Positions 42,983 to 51,956 of a stretch of DNA of 64,000 nucleotides are shown piece after piece. How positions within the stretch are numbered: position 1 is the first letter of the stretch; every line of letters begins with the position of its first letter. Below the pieces are notes generated by a model that was not told where the DNA came from, did no database searches, and saw only the letters and a program-made list of their open reading frames with translations. The DNA comes from Aquihabitans sp. G128. GTDB lineage: Bacteria > Actinomycetota > Acidimicrobiia > Acidimicrobiales > Iamiaceae. The stretch covers positions 3,906,001-3,970,000 of the forward strand of contig NZ_CP077604.1 in NCBI RefSeq assembly GCF_019048865.1. Direction: 5' to 3'. Made by a program: the position numbers and the translations under genes.

Positions 42983-43098
42983 CGAAGGGACCTCCTCGCT
43001 CGGGCGTGTGGGCGATGCAGGCGAGGCCGGAGGTGCGGCGAGCGGGAAGGCCCCAACAGCTTCTCGCGCCCCTCTGACATCGAACGGTCCGACGGGAG

Positions 43099-43138
43099 CA
43101 CCTCAGCGGCGAATCGACGTCGAATCGCCGCCGAGGTG
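43099..43138. repeat. Intergenic palindromic repeat, copy 3
   Basis: Arms CACCTCAGCGGCGAATC and GAATCGCCGCCGAGGTG flank the core GACGTC; arms pair except at one position. It belongs to the same family as copies 1, 2, 4 and 5. Confidence 0.8.
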
Positions 43139-43156
43139 CACCCGCACGACCAACCC

Positions 43157-43268
43157 GGTCGCCGCGGTCGCCGCGGTCGCCGCGGTCGCCGCGGTCGGCG
43201 TCGGCGGTCGGCGGTCGGCGGTCGGTCGCCTCGGTCGCCTCGGTCGCCTCGGTCGCCTCGGTCGCCGC
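43157..43268. repeat. Tandem minisatellite (9-nt and 7-nt units)
   Basis: Four copies of GGTCGCCGC (43157-43192) are followed by a block of about four TCGGCGG units and then by four copies of GGTCGCCTC (43224-43259) plus one variant. There are no spacers, so it is not a CRISPR array. Copy number may vary between strains. Confidence 0.85.
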
Positions 43269-43455
43269 GCGCCTCCCACCGCCGGTGGGAGGCGCCGGAC
43301 CCGGCCCGGCCGAAGACCACGGCCGCCGCTGGCTCGAACCCCGCTCTGCAGCGCGCCCGGCCCGGGGAACCCGTCACCTCGACCCGCCGGGGCATCCGGC
43401 GAACTCGGGCGATAGCGTGCCCAGCCAGGGGTACGACATGCCGGGAGGCAACCAG

Positions 43456-44886
43456 ATGCAGGACTTCTCCAAGCTGTACATCGACGGCGCGTGGGTCGCG
43501 CCGGAGAGCAGCGAGACCATCGAGGTGGTCAACGCCTCGACCGAGCAGGTCATGGGCAGCGTCCCGGCCGGCACGGCGGGCGACGTCGACAAGGCCGTGG
43601 CCGCCGCCAAGGCCGCCTTCGAGGGCTGGGCGCAGACCAGCCCGCAGGACCGCGCCAAGTACGTGCAGGCCCTGTCCGAGGGCATCGGCGCCCGCAACCA
43701 GGAGATCGCCGAGACCATCACCGGTGAGGTCGGCATGCCGATCTTCCTCTCGCAGCTCATCCAGGCCGGCCTGCCGCAGGCCGTCTCCGGCAGCTACCCG
43801 GCCATCGCCGAGGAGTACGTCTGGGAAGAGGAGATCGGGAACTCCCTCGTGGTGAAGGAGCCCGTCGGCGTCGTCGGCGCCATCACGCCCTGGAACTACC
43901 CGCTGCACCAGATCGTGGCGAAGGTGGCGCCGGCGCTCGTCGCCGGGTGCACCGTGGTCCTCAAGCCCAGCGAGGTCGCTCCGCTCAACGCGTTCCTGCT
44001 GGCCGAGATCATCGACGGCATCGGCCTGCCGGCCGGCGTGTTCAACCTCGTCTCCGGCACCGGCCCCGTCGTCGGCGAGGCCATCGCCTCCCACCCCGAC
44101 GTCGACATGGTCAGCTTCACCGGCTCCACCCGCGCCGGCACCCGGGTCGCCGAGCTCGGCGCCCCCACGGTCAAGCGGGTGGCCCTGGAGCTCGGCGGCA
44201 AGTCCGCCAACATCCTCCTTCCCGACCTCGACGGCGAGGAGCTCGAGAAGGCCGCTCGGGCAGCCGTCGGCAGCGCCTACCTCAACTCGGGCCAGACCTG
44301 CACGGCGTTCACCCGCCTGCTCGTCCCCGCCGACAAGCACGACCAGATCGTCGACATCCTCGTCGACGAGGTGAACAAGACCTACACCATCGGCGATCCC
44401 GCCACCGGCGCCGGGTTCCTCGGCCCGGTCATCTCCGACGTCCAGCGAGACCGGGTCCGGGGCTTCATCCAGCAGGGCATCGACGAGGGCGCCACCCTCG
44501 CCGTCGGCGGTCCCGAGCAGCCCGAGGACCTGCCCACCGGCTACTACGTGAAGCCCACCGTGTTCGCCGGGGTGCGCAACGACATGACCATCGCCCAGGA
44601 GGAGATCTTCGGACCGGTCCTCTCGGTGATCCCCTACGACGACGTCGACGACGCCGTGGCCATCGCCAACGACACGGTCTACGGCCTCTCGGGTGGCGTG
44701 TGGGGCGCCGACAAGGAGGGCGCCAAGGCCGTCGCCCGCCGGGTCCGGACCGGCCAGCTCGAGGTCAACGGCGGGTCGTTCAACCCGCTCGCCCCCTTCG
44801 GTGGCTACAAGCGCTCCGGCAACGGCCGCGAGCTGGGCAAGTTCGGCCTGGAGGAGTTCCTCCAGACCAAGTCCCTCCAGCTCTGA
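43456..44886 (+). CDS. NAD(P)-dependent aldehyde dehydrogenase
   Basis: The 476-aa protein is an ALDH-superfamily enzyme. It has the cofactor loop [36 protein letters not shown], catalytic Glu in [11 protein letters not shown] and nucleophile Cys in [35 protein letters not shown] and [17 protein letters not shown] complete the family pattern. ATG 43456 was chosen over ATG 43438 because GGGAGG lies 7 nt before it. The substrate cannot be read from sequence. It is transcribed alone, ending in a terminator shared with the convergent gene. Confidence 0.92.
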   Translation: MQDFSKLYIDGAWVAPESSETIEVVNASTEQVMGSVPAGTAGDVDKAVAAAKAAFEGWAQTSPQDRAKYVQALSEGIGARNQEIAETITGEVGMPIFLSQLIQAGLPQAVSGSYPAIAEEYVWEEEIGNSLVVKEPVGVVGAITPWNYPLHQIVAKVAPALVAGCTVVLKPSEVAPLNAFLLAEIIDGIGLPAGVFNLVSGTGPVVGEAIASHPDVDMVSFTGSTRAGTRVAELGAPTVKRVALELGGKSANILLPDLDGEELEKAARAAVGSAYLNSGQTCTAFTRLLVPADKHDQIVDILVDEVNKTYTIGDPATGAGFLGPVISDVQRDRVRGFIQQGIDEGATLAVGGPEQPEDLPTGYYVKPTVFAGVRNDMTIAQEEIFGPVLSVIPYDDVDDAVAIANDTVYGLSGGVWGADKEGAKAVARRVRTGQLEVNGGSFNPLAPFGGYKRSGNGRELGKFGLEEFLQTKSLQL

Positions 44887-44904
44887 CCCCAGGGCACCGG
44901 CGCA

Positions 44905-44936
44905 CCGCAGTACCGCAGCGCCGCAGTACCGCAGCG
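44905..44936. repeat. Two direct 16-nt repeats
   Basis: CCGCAGTACCGCAGCG occurs twice in tandem just after the aldehyde dehydrogenase stop. It is a short local duplication with no evident role. Confidence 0.7.
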
Positions 44937-44957
44937 CCGCAGCACGAACGGGCTAGA

Positions 44958-44985
44958 CACGGCCGGGCCCCAGGGCCCGGCCGTG
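44958..44985. terminator. Bidirectional hairpin terminator
   Basis: Two perfect 13-nt arms (CACGGCCGGGCCC and its complement) separated by 2 nt lie between the convergent aldehyde dehydrogenase and cyclotransferase-fold genes. Confidence 0.78.
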
Positions 44986-44991
44986 CCGCGC

Positions 44992-45441
44992 TCAGTTCTC
45001 GTCGCGCCCCACCCAGGCGTCGACCGGCACCCAGCCCGGCTCGACCTCCAGGGCCTCGTAGGCCCAGGCCTCGTCGCCGGCGGCGGTCAGCACCCGGACC
45101 CGGCGGTACCCGCCCGGCACCGGGTCGGTCCCGATCCCGCTCCCCGGTTCGGCCAGCACCGCGCCCTCGACCTCGTCGAGCTGGCCGAGCAGGGAGGCCG
45201 CTGCGCCCGGAGCCAGCTCCACCCACCAGCCGGGCACCGTCGCCAGAGCAGCAGGCGCCCCCGACGCGATGGTGGCCACGCCGAGGGGCCGGGTGAACCG
45301 CGCCGCCGGCCACCCCTGGCCCGTGTCGTAGAGCTGGCCCTCGACGCTGGCGGGCCGGCTGCCCACCGCCGACGGCGCGATCAGCCCCCAGCGGAGGTGG
45401 CCGGGCATGAGCGTCCCGTAGACGAAGACGGCGGCGAGCAC
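44992..45441 (-). CDS. Gamma-glutamylcyclotransferase-fold protein (AIG2/GGCT-like)
   Basis: The 149-aa protein has the GGCT fold: VFVYGTLMPGHLRWGLI at the N-terminus (the YGTL substrate loop), VEGQLYDTGQGWPAA, then LDEVEG with the acidic residue used in catalysis, and a late Tyr-rich strand RVRVLTAAGDEAWAYEAL. Members act on gamma-glutamyl peptides or amines; the substrate here is unknown. GTG 45441 starts just before the conserved strand. It shares a divergent promoter region and a palindrome with the monooxygenase gene. Confidence 0.85.
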   Translation of the reverse strand: MLAAVFVYGTLMPGHLRWGLIAPSAVGSRPASVEGQLYDTGQGWPAARFTRPLGVATIASGAPAALATVPGWWVELAPGAAASLLGQLDEVEGAVLAEPGSGIGTDPVPGGYRRVRVLTAAGDEAWAYEALEVEPGWVPVDAWVGRDEN

Positions 45442-45481
45442 CCGCCGAGCATGCCAGTCCGGCGCCGCCCCGCCGAACCCA

Positions 45482-45499
45482 CTTGACCGAGCGGTCAAG
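45482..45499. promoter_or_regulatory. TetR-type operator overlapping the -35 of the monooxygenase gene
   Basis: CTTGACCG-AG-CGGTCAAG is an 8-bp inverted repeat that contains a -35-like TTGACC (45483-45488). A -10 TACGGT (45505-45510) follows after 16 nt. This layout is expected for repression by a TetR-family protein. Confidence 0.65.
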
Positions 45500-45504
45500 G
45501 TTGC

Positions 45505-45510
45505 TACGGT
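45505..45510 (+). promoter_or_regulatory. -10 box of a leaderless promoter (monooxygenase)
   Basis: TACGGT ends 7 nt before GTG 45518. Confidence 0.55.
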
Positions 45511-45517
45511 CGGTCTC

Positions 45518-47146
45518 GTGACCGACTCCGTCCGCCTCACGTCGTGGACGGCCCGCCTGGGCGACCGGCTCCCGGAGCCCCTTCGACGCCGGGCCGCCCG
45601 CCTGCCCGGTTCGCACGCCCCACCGCTCGCAGCCGGCACGCCGACCCCGCGCGTCGCGATCATCGGCTCCGGGTTCGGCGGCCTCGGCATGGGCGTGCGC
45701 CTCCGCCAGGCCGGCATCGAGACCTTCACCATCCACGAGAAGGCCGACCGATTGGGCGGCACGTGGCGCGACAACCGCTACCCGGGCGCAGCGTGCGACG
45801 TGCCGTCGCACCTCTACTCCCTCTCGTTCGCGCCGAAGGCCGACTGGAGCCGGAGGTTCCCCGAGCAGCCCGAGATCCTCGACTACCTCGAGTCGGTGGC
45901 CGACGACTTCGGCCTCCGCCCCCACCTGGCCTTCGGCTCCGAGGTCGTCGAGGCCGCCTTCGACGAGGAGCAGGGCTGCTGGCACCTGGCCTTCGCCGAC
46001 GGCTCCACCGACGACGTCGACGTCGTCGTCTCCGCCACCGGCCAGCTCAACCGCCCCCACGTGCCCGACATCCCGGGCCTCGACGACTTCGCCGGCACGG
46101 CGTTCCACTCGGCCCGCTGGGACCACGACCACGACCTGTCCGGCCGGGACGTGGCCGTGATCGGCATCGGCGCCAGCGCCATCCAGTTCGTCCCCGAGCT
46201 GGCCGGGACCACCGGGTCGCTCCGCCTCTTCCAGCGCAGCGCCAACTACGTCGGCCCCAAGCCCGACGGCGAGTTCTCCGAGCGGGCCAAGTGGGCCTTC
46301 GCCCGCTTCCCGACCCTGCAACGCCTCTACCGGGCCTCGATCTGGGCCCGGTTCGAGGCCCGCTGGAGCCTGTTCACCGACGGGTCCCGCACGGCGCCCC
46401 TGGCGCAGAAGGCGTTCGACAAGGGCCTGGGGGAGCTGGTCTCGGTCGACCTCCCCGGTGAGGTGGTCGTGCCCGACTACCCCCTGGGTTGCAAGCGGAT
46501 CCTGATCTCGAACGACTGGTACCCGACCCTCCTGCGCCCCGACGTCGCGGTGATCACCGAGCCCATCGAGCGGATCGTGCCCGAGGGCGTGGTGGCGGGC
46601 GGCACCACCCACCCGGTCGACACGATCGTGTTCGGCACCGGGTTCCAGACCACCGGCTTCCTCGCGCCCATGCGGGTCACGGGCCGCGCCGGTCGGGACC
46701 TGCACGACGGGTGGGCCGCCGGCGCCGAGGCCCACCTCGGCATCACCGTCAGCGGCTTCCCGAACCTGTTCCTGCTCTACGGGCCCAACACCAACCTGGG
46801 CCACAACTCCATCGTGTTCATGCTCGAACGCCAGATCGGTTACGCCCTCACCTGCATCCGCGACCTGGTCGAGGACGGCCTCCCGTGGCGCGACGTCCGC
46901 CCGGAGGCGCAGGCGGCGTCGAACCGTCGCCTGGTCGCCGAGCTGGACCGCACCGTGTGGGCTGCGGGCTGCCACTCCTGGTACAAGACGGCGTCGGGTC
47001 GCATCACCAACAACTGGTCGGGCCCGTCGGCCCGCTACTGGCTGCGCACCGTGCGGCGCCGGTCGGAGGACTTCGACGGCCCGGGCCCGCACCCGTCCGC
47101 CGGGCCGCGCCGCGGGCCCTTCACCATGGTCGACCAGACCCCCTGA
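45518..47146 (+). CDS. Flavin-containing (Baeyer-Villiger type) monooxygenase
   Basis: The 542-aa protein has the FAD Rossmann motif AIIGSGFGGLGMGVRL, the BVMO fingerprint FAGTAFHSARWD (FxGxxxHxxxW) and the NADPH site VAVIGIGASAIQFVPELAG. GTWRDNRYPGAACDVPSHLY is also typical. It probably oxygenates a ketone or related lipophilic compound using NADPH and O2. GTG 45518 lies 7 nt after a TACGGT box and thus starts a leaderless mRNA. The overlapping palindrome suggests induction by a ligand through a TetR repressor. Confidence 0.9.
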   Translation: MTDSVRLTSWTARLGDRLPEPLRRRAARLPGSHAPPLAAGTPTPRVAIIGSGFGGLGMGVRLRQAGIETFTIHEKADRLGGTWRDNRYPGAACDVPSHLYSLSFAPKADWSRRFPEQPEILDYLESVADDFGLRPHLAFGSEVVEAAFDEEQGCWHLAFADGSTDDVDVVVSATGQLNRPHVPDIPGLDDFAGTAFHSARWDHDHDLSGRDVAVIGIGASAIQFVPELAGTTGSLRLFQRSANYVGPKPDGEFSERAKWAFARFPTLQRLYRASIWARFEARWSLFTDGSRTAPLAQKAFDKGLGELVSVDLPGEVVVPDYPLGCKRILISNDWYPTLLRPDVAVITEPIERIVPEGVVAGGTTHPVDTIVFGTGFQTTGFLAPMRVTGRAGRDLHDGWAAGAEAHLGITVSGFPNLFLLYGPNTNLGHNSIVFMLERQIGYALTCIRDLVEDGLPWRDVRPEAQAASNRRLVAELDRTVWAAGCHSWYKTASGRITNNWSGPSARYWLRTVRRRSEDFDGPGPHPSAGPRRGPFTMVDQTP

Positions 47147-47254
47147 ACGGGGCCGGCCAAGGCTCCTCGCCCATTCGGGAGCGGCCGGAGCGGGTGGGTA
47201 GGGTTCGCACGAGGCCCCTGCCTCCGATCCGCATCCCCACCGAGGAGACCCCAG

Positions 47255-48244
47255 ATGACCACCGAGCCCGTACGCATCGCGGTGACCGGCGCTGCCGGCC
47301 AGATCGGCTACAGCCTGCTGTTCCGCATCGCCAGCGGCGCGGTGCTCGGCCCCGACCAGCCGGTGATCCTGCAGCTGCTCGAGATCACCCCGGCCCTGGG
47401 CGCCCTGGACGGCGTGGCCATGGAGCTCGACGACTGCGCCTTCCCGCTGCTCGCCGGCATCGTCAAGACCGACGACGCCAACGTGGCCTTCGCCGACGCC
47501 GACCTCGCCTTCCTGGTCGGCTCCCGCCCCCGCACCAAGGGCATGGAGCGCGGCGACCTGCTCGCCGCCAACGGCGCCATCTTCACCGTGCAGGGCAAGG
47601 CCCTGTCCGAGAGCGCCAAGAAGGACTGCAAGGTGCTGGTCGTCGGCAACCCGGCCAACACCAACGCCCTCATCGCCATGAACAACGCGCCGGACCTGGC
47701 GGACGAGCAGTTCACGGCCATGACCCGGCTCGACCACAACCGGGCCAAGGCGCAGCTCGCCGCCAAGACCGGCGCCAGCGTGAACGACATCACCAACATG
47801 ACGATCTGGGGCAACCACTCCGCCACCCAGTACCCGGACCTGTTCCACGCCACGGTCGGCGGCAAGAACGCCGCCGAGGCCGTCGGCGACCAGGCGTGGC
47901 TGGAGGGCGACTTCATCCCGACCGTCCAGAAGCGCGGCGCTGCCATCATCGAGGCCCGAGGCGCCTCATCGGCGGCCAGCGCGGCCAGCGCCGCGTGCGA
48001 CCACATGCGGGACTGGGTGGCCGGCACGCCCGAGGGCGACTGGGTCTCCATGGCGGTCCCGTCCGACGGCAGCTACGGGGTGCCCGAAGGCTTGATCAGC
48101 TCGTTCCCCGTCACCACCAAGGACGGCACGTGGTCGATCGTGCAGGGCCTGGAGCTCGACGACTTCTCCAAGGGCCGCATCGACGCCAGCAACGCCGAGC
48201 TGGCCGAGGAGCGTGACGCGGTCAAGGAGCTCGGGCTCATCTAG
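47255..48244 (+). CDS. mdh: Malate dehydrogenase
   Basis: MDH oxidises malate to oxaloacetate with NAD in the TCA cycle. The 329-aa protein has the NAD-binding [19 protein letters not shown], the mobile-loop arginines in [15 protein letters not shown], the [15 protein letters not shown] motif and the catalytic His in [22 protein letters not shown] box (47199-47204) and GAGGAG precede ATG 47255. icd and sucCD in the same window serve the same cycle but are in separate operons. Confidence 0.97.
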   Translation: MTTEPVRIAVTGAAGQIGYSLLFRIASGAVLGPDQPVILQLLEITPALGALDGVAMELDDCAFPLLAGIVKTDDANVAFADADLAFLVGSRPRTKGMERGDLLAANGAIFTVQGKALSESAKKDCKVLVVGNPANTNALIAMNNAPDLADEQFTAMTRLDHNRAKAQLAAKTGASVNDITNMTIWGNHSATQYPDLFHATVGGKNAAEAVGDQAWLEGDFIPTVQKRGAAIIEARGASSAASAASAACDHMRDWVAGTPEGDWVSMAVPSDGSYGVPEGLISSFPVTTKDGTWSIVQGLELDDFSKGRIDASNAELAEERDAVKELGLI

Positions 48245-48268
48245 CCCCAGCCCGCACCGAGGTCCGAG

Positions 48269-48296
48269 GAGGGCGGTCGCTCCGGCGGCCGCCCTC
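48269..48296. terminator. Hairpin terminator after mdh
   Basis: An 11-bp stem (one G-T pair) with a 6-nt loop lies between mdh and the convergent Fpg-like gene. Confidence 0.7.
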
Positions 48297-48312
48297 GTCG
48301 CGTCTCCGGCTG

Positions 48313-49149
48313 CTACTTGAGGAACTTGCTGGTGGTGTTGTCGGCCAGCACCTTGCCGGCCGTCTGGCAGGTGGGGCAGTAGGCGACGGTGTAGGCGCGG
48401 TACTCCACGGACCGGATGGTGTCGCCGCACACCGGACACGCCTCGCCCACCCGGTTGTGGACGTTGCCCTCGCGCTCGGCCGACTTCACCAGCTCGGTGC
48501 GTCCGCGCTCGGCGGCGAGCGACTCGTTGATGCACGCCCGCATGGCCTCGGCCAGCTGCTCGATCTGGGTCCGGTCGAGCTTCCGGGTGTTGGCGAAGGG
48601 CGACAGCTTGGCCCGGTGGCAGATCTCGTTGGCGAGGCGACGGCCGATGCCGGCCAGGATCCGCTGGTCGCGCAGGAAGCCGTGCAGCCGGACCGAGTGC
48701 TCGGCGAGCAGGTCGCCCAACGTGGTGGCGTCGAGCTGGTCGGCGTCGGGGCCCAACCCCGCCAGGGGCGCCTCGTGCTCGGGGTCGCCGGCCACCACCC
48801 AGACGCCGGCCTTGCGCTCGGTGCCGGGCTCGGTGAGCAGCAGGGCGCGTCCGTCCTCGAACGTCCAGCGGGCGATGCCGCCGCGCGGCTTGGCCGACTG
48901 CTTCTCGTCCGGCTTGAGCCGCCCGCCCTGCATGAGGTGGACGACGAACGTGACGGTGCCCACGTCCAGGAGCAGGTACTTGCCCCGCCGGCCGACGAAC
49001 ACGAGCGGCGAGCCCACGGCGGTGGCCGGATCGGGGTCGAAGGTCTTGAGCGCCGTGAAGGTGATGGGGCGGAACCCGGCGAGCACGGCACCGGCGAAGT
49101 CGGCGTCGAGGCGCTCGGCGTGGGCCTGGAGCTCCGGAAGCTCAGGCAT
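48313..49149 (-). CDS. Fpg/MutM-like DNA-formamidopyrimidine glycosylase
   Basis: The 278-aa protein starts MPELPELQAHAERLD, giving the Pro2 nucleophile and Glu3 after Met removal, and has FVGRRGKYLLLDVG with the conserved Lys. The helix-two-turn-helix LAGIGRRLANEICHRAKLSP and a zinc finger (CPVCGDTIRSVEY and YCPTCQT) complete the Fpg/Nei fold. It removes oxidised bases from DNA. It differs from housekeeping MutM in several loops, so exact substrate preference is open. Its ATG overlaps the end of the SCP2-like gene by 8 nt. Confidence 0.88.
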   Translation of the reverse strand: MPELPELQAHAERLDADFAGAVLAGFRPITFTALKTFDPDPATAVGSPLVFVGRRGKYLLLDVGTVTFVVHLMQGGRLKPDEKQSAKPRGGIARWTFEDGRALLLTEPGTERKAGVWVVAGDPEHEAPLAGLGPDADQLDATTLGDLLAEHSVRLHGFLRDQRILAGIGRRLANEICHRAKLSPFANTRKLDRTQIEQLAEAMRACINESLAAERGRTELVKSAEREGNVHNRVGEACPVCGDTIRSVEYRAYTVAYCPTCQTAGKVLADNTTSKFLK

Positions 49150-49567
49150 CGGGGCTCCCGGCGACGTGGGGCTCGGCCCCCAGGTCGGTGCGGGCCCGGA
49201 CGCCGGCGAAGACGTCGTCGAGCGCCGCGAGGGCGTCCTGCTGGTCGAGCAGGACGCGGAGGTCACCGCCCACCTGCAGCCGCCCGGTCATGAACGCCCG
49301 CTGGGCCGAGTCGACCCCGGCGGCGATGGCGAGGGCCGTGGCCCGGTCCTGGCGGAAGCGCACGGTGGCCTCCTGCGCCGGTCCGCCCACCACCGACACC
49401 CGGCCGTGGTCGAAGACCACGTGGTAGGCGACCTCGCTCCCGTCGGGCTCGGTCACCCGCTGTTCGACCACCAGGTCGATCGCCGCGGTGGCGGTGGCCA
49501 GCGCCGGGTCGAGGCGGGCCGCCTCGTCGAGCGCGCCGAGCCACTCCGGGGAGAGGAAGCTGAGCAT
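49142..49567 (-). CDS. SCP2 sterol-carrier-like domain protein
   Basis: The 141-aa protein resembles the SCP2 fold: LSPEWLGALDEAARLDPALA (helix), VAYHVVFDHGRVSVVGGPAQ and VGGDLRVLLDQQDALAALDD as the C-terminal helix. Such domains bind lipids or serve as lipid-transfer modules. ATG 49567 is preferred to GTG 49576 because a minus-strand TAGCGT box ends 7 nt upstream of it. It is transcribed with the Fpg-like gene, an odd pairing whose meaning is unclear. Confidence 0.75.
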   Translation of the reverse strand: MLSFLSPEWLGALDEAARLDPALATATAAIDLVVEQRVTEPDGSEVAYHVVFDHGRVSVVGGPAQEATVRFRQDRATALAIAAGVDSAQRAFMTGRLQVGGDLRVLLDQQDALAALDDVFAGVRARTDLGAEPHVAGSPDA

Positions 49568-49574
49568 CCGGGCC

Positions 49575-49580
49575 ACGCTA
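49575..49580 (-). promoter_or_regulatory. -10 box of a leaderless promoter (SCP2-like gene)
   Basis: On the minus strand TAGCGT ends 7 nt before ATG 49567. Confidence 0.5.
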
Positions 49581-49644
49581 CCGCCGGCCCACCGTCGGCC
49601 CGGGCGCCTAGGGTCGGCCGAGCCCGTCCCCGGAGGTTGACGCC

Positions 49645-50577
49645 GTGTCCGAACCGACCACAGGGTCCCCGGCCCGCCCGGCCGACGAGGGGCGCCACGC
49701 CCCCGGTCCCGAGCAGCTGTGGAGCGAGAGCTACTACCTGGACTTCTTCGATCCGGCCCTGGGCGTCGCCGGCTACGTCCGCCTCGGCCTGTGCGCTGGT
49801 CTGGACCGGGCGTGGTACTGGGCGTGCCTCGTCGGCCCCGATCGACCGCTGGTCACCGTCATCGACCACGACGTGAAGCTGCCCGCGGCGGATGGGACCG
49901 AGATCCGGACCGACGGCCTGTGGGCCGACTACACGGTGGAGACCGCGCTCGACCACGTGACGGTGGGGGTGGAGGCATTCGCGGTGGGCGTCGACGACCC
50001 CACCGAGGTCTACGGCGACCTGCGCGGCGATCGGGTGCCGTTCGGGATGGACCTGGAGTGGGAGACCGACGGGGGCACCTACGCCTACCCGGGCGTCGAC
50101 CGCTACGAGGTGCCGTGCCGCGTGCACGGCGAGGTGCTGGTGGGCTCCGAGGTCCTCAACGTCGACGGCTGGGGCCAGCGTGACCACTCCTGGGGCCCCC
50201 GCGACTGGTGGGGCATGGCGTGGAGCTGGACCGCCGGTCGGCTCGACGACGGCACCCGCTTCCACGGGACCAGCGTGGACCTCGGTGGCGTGCCCGTGTA
50301 CGGGACCGGCTACGTGCAGGCGCCGGGAGGGCCGCTCGTCGGCACCGACCGGGCGGTGCGCTCCGAGGACCTGGGCCGGCTCGGCCTGCCCGACCGGGCC
50401 CGCTGGCAGGTGGGCGACCTGGAGCTGCAGGTCGAGCCGGTCGCCTTCTCGCCGGTGCTGCTCACCGCTCCCGACGGGCGCACCAGCCGCTTCCCCCGCG
50501 CCTGGACGCGGTTCACCGCCAGCGACGGGCGGACCGGCCACGGGTGGACCGAGTGGAACCAGCCCCTGCCGGGCTGA
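49645..50577 (+). CDS. DUF7064/hydroxyneurosporene-synthase-like protein
   Basis: The 310-aa protein contains GWGQRDHSWGPRDWWGMAWS, a signature of actinobacterial proteins related to the CrtC/AttH lipocalin-like hydratase fold (DUF7064/7065). It starts SEPTTGSPARPADEGRHAPG and has no signal peptide. Relatives occur near lipid or steroid catabolic genes, but no activity is established. GTG 49645 is preceded by GGAGG (49632-49636) and a TAGGGT -10 box (49609-49614). Confidence 0.75.
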   Translation: MSEPTTGSPARPADEGRHAPGPEQLWSESYYLDFFDPALGVAGYVRLGLCAGLDRAWYWACLVGPDRPLVTVIDHDVKLPAADGTEIRTDGLWADYTVETALDHVTVGVEAFAVGVDDPTEVYGDLRGDRVPFGMDLEWETDGGTYAYPGVDRYEVPCRVHGEVLVGSEVLNVDGWGQRDHSWGPRDWWGMAWSWTAGRLDDGTRFHGTSVDLGGVPVYGTGYVQAPGGPLVGTDRAVRSEDLGRLGLPDRARWQVGDLELQVEPVAFSPVLLTAPDGRTSRFPRAWTRFTASDGRTGHGWTEWNQPLPG

Positions 50578-50620
50578 GCGGCGCAGCGCACCGCCCACCC
50601 GGCGAGGCCGATCCACGCCC

Positions 50621-50626
50621 TACGAT
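50621..50626 (+). promoter_or_regulatory. -10 box of a leaderless promoter (acyltransferase)
   Basis: TACGAT ends 6 nt before ATG 50633. Confidence 0.5.
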
Positions 50627-50632
50627 GCGCCG

Positions 50633-51904
50633 ATGGCCGTGAGCACGACGATGGACGCGCCCGCGCCGGAGACCACCGGGCGGGCGCCGAGGTTCCAGGC
50701 CATGAACGGCCTCCGCCTGCTGAGCGCCGTGCTGATCGTGGTCTTCCACGCTGCGTCGTCGGGCGGCGGCACCGGGCTGGATCGCGACGGCGGCATCGGC
50801 CCGCTGTTCTCCCTGTTCGACCTCGGCGTGCCGATCTTCTTCGTGCTATCGGGCTTCCTCCTCTACCGCCCCATGGTGTCGGCCCGTCTGGCGGGCACGC
50901 CCCGCAAGTCGATCGGTCGCTACGCCTGGCACCGCTTCCGTCGGATCTTCCCCGCCTACTGGGCGGTGCTGTTCATCGCCGCGTGGCGGGGCCAAGCCGA
51001 GCTGGGCACCGGCTGGCAGCCGTGGCGCATCGCTGCGCTGCTCCAGGTGTACGACTCCGTGGCCATCGCGTTCGGCCTCGGCCTCGTGGTGGCGTGGAGC
51101 CTCTGCACCGAGGTGTCGTTCTACGCCTACCTCCCGATCCACAACCTGGTCATGCGCTTCTCGAAGGGGCTGCCGGGCAAGCGGGTCCTCGACGAGTGGA
51201 TCGCCTGTGGCGTGCTCGGCGCCATCGCCGTCGGCTACAAGCTCTGGCTCTACAGCGGCCAGCACGTCATCGGCTTCGCCGTCCTGTTCCGGTTCACCGA
51301 CGCCTTCGCCGTGGGCATGGCCCTCGCCGTGCTCAGCGTGGCCGAGGGCCAGCGCCGCCAGCCCGGGCGCCTCTTCGCCCTCCTGCGCAACCTGGGGGCG
51401 CTGCCCTGGGCGGCCGCCGCCGGGCTGATCCTGGTCACCAGCTGGTACCGCTTCCCGCCGTTCCCGGAGCCGGTCTCGATGATGGAGGGCACCGGCCGCG
51501 ACCTGGTCAAGGTCCTGATCGCCGCGCTGCTCGTCATGCCCCTGGTGGTGGACCAGCACGGCACCACGCCGCTCGGCAAGGCGCTCTCGACGCCGGTGCT
51601 GCGCTGGTGGGGCGAGCTCACCTACGGCATCTTCCTCATCCACCTGCCGCTGATGAGCTGGATCCAGCACGAGCACCTGCTGCTCACCCCCGAGCTGCTG
51701 CCCACGCTGTGGCTCGCCGTGATCTCCCTGGCGGCGTCGAGCGCGCTGGCCGCAGTCCTCTACTTCGTGATCGAGCGGCCGTTGCAGCACCTCGACCCGT
51801 TCCGTGGGGGCGGTCGGCGCAAGCGGGCGGGAGCCGTCGACGCCGACGGCGCCCCGGTGGACGATGGGGCGAACGCTACGCTCGCGGCTGGCGCGAACGG
51901 CTGA
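50633..51904 (+). CDS. Membrane acyltransferase, OafA/acyltransferase-3 family
   Basis: The 423-aa protein has about ten membrane helices and the acyltransferase-3 signatures: NGLRLLSAVLIVVFHAASSG with the catalytic His, GVPIFFVLSGFLLYRPMV, the RxxxR of RYAWHRFRRIFPAYW, and GELTYGIFLIHLPLMSW near the end. It probably transfers acyl groups to a surface glycan or lipid; the target is unknown. The C-terminus is charged and cytosolic. A TACGAT box 6 nt before ATG 50633 implies a leaderless start. Confidence 0.88.
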   Translation: MAVSTTMDAPAPETTGRAPRFQAMNGLRLLSAVLIVVFHAASSGGGTGLDRDGGIGPLFSLFDLGVPIFFVLSGFLLYRPMVSARLAGTPRKSIGRYAWHRFRRIFPAYWAVLFIAAWRGQAELGTGWQPWRIAALLQVYDSVAIAFGLGLVVAWSLCTEVSFYAYLPIHNLVMRFSKGLPGKRVLDEWIACGVLGAIAVGYKLWLYSGQHVIGFAVLFRFTDAFAVGMALAVLSVAEGQRRQPGRLFALLRNLGALPWAAAAGLILVTSWYRFPPFPEPVSMMEGTGRDLVKVLIAALLVMPLVVDQHGTTPLGKALSTPVLRWWGELTYGIFLIHLPLMSWIQHEHLLLTPELLPTLWLAVISLAASSALAAVLYFVIERPLQHLDPFRGGGRRKRAGAVDADGAPVDDGANATLAAGANG

Positions 51905-51956
51905 CGAGCCGCTGCCGGCAGGTCCGACGGGCCCGCCACGTCGACAGGGAGAGCGC

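Larger units (their letters stand above)
42983..43455. other. Intergenic region with palindrome and minisatellite
   Basis: This 473-nt divergent gap holds palindromic repeat copy 3 (43099-43138) and a short-unit tandem repeat (43157-43268). Near its end is a -10-like TAGCGT (43413-43418) for the aldehyde dehydrogenase gene. I see no gene in it. Confidence 0.6.

Noticed and set aside
43157..43268. Possible CRISPR array
   Set aside because: Units are 7-9 nt with no spacers; it is a minisatellite.
44780..47848. 1,022-codon minus-strand open frame
   Set aside because: Covers the complement of the monooxygenase and mdh genes; Val/Gly/His-rich shadow.
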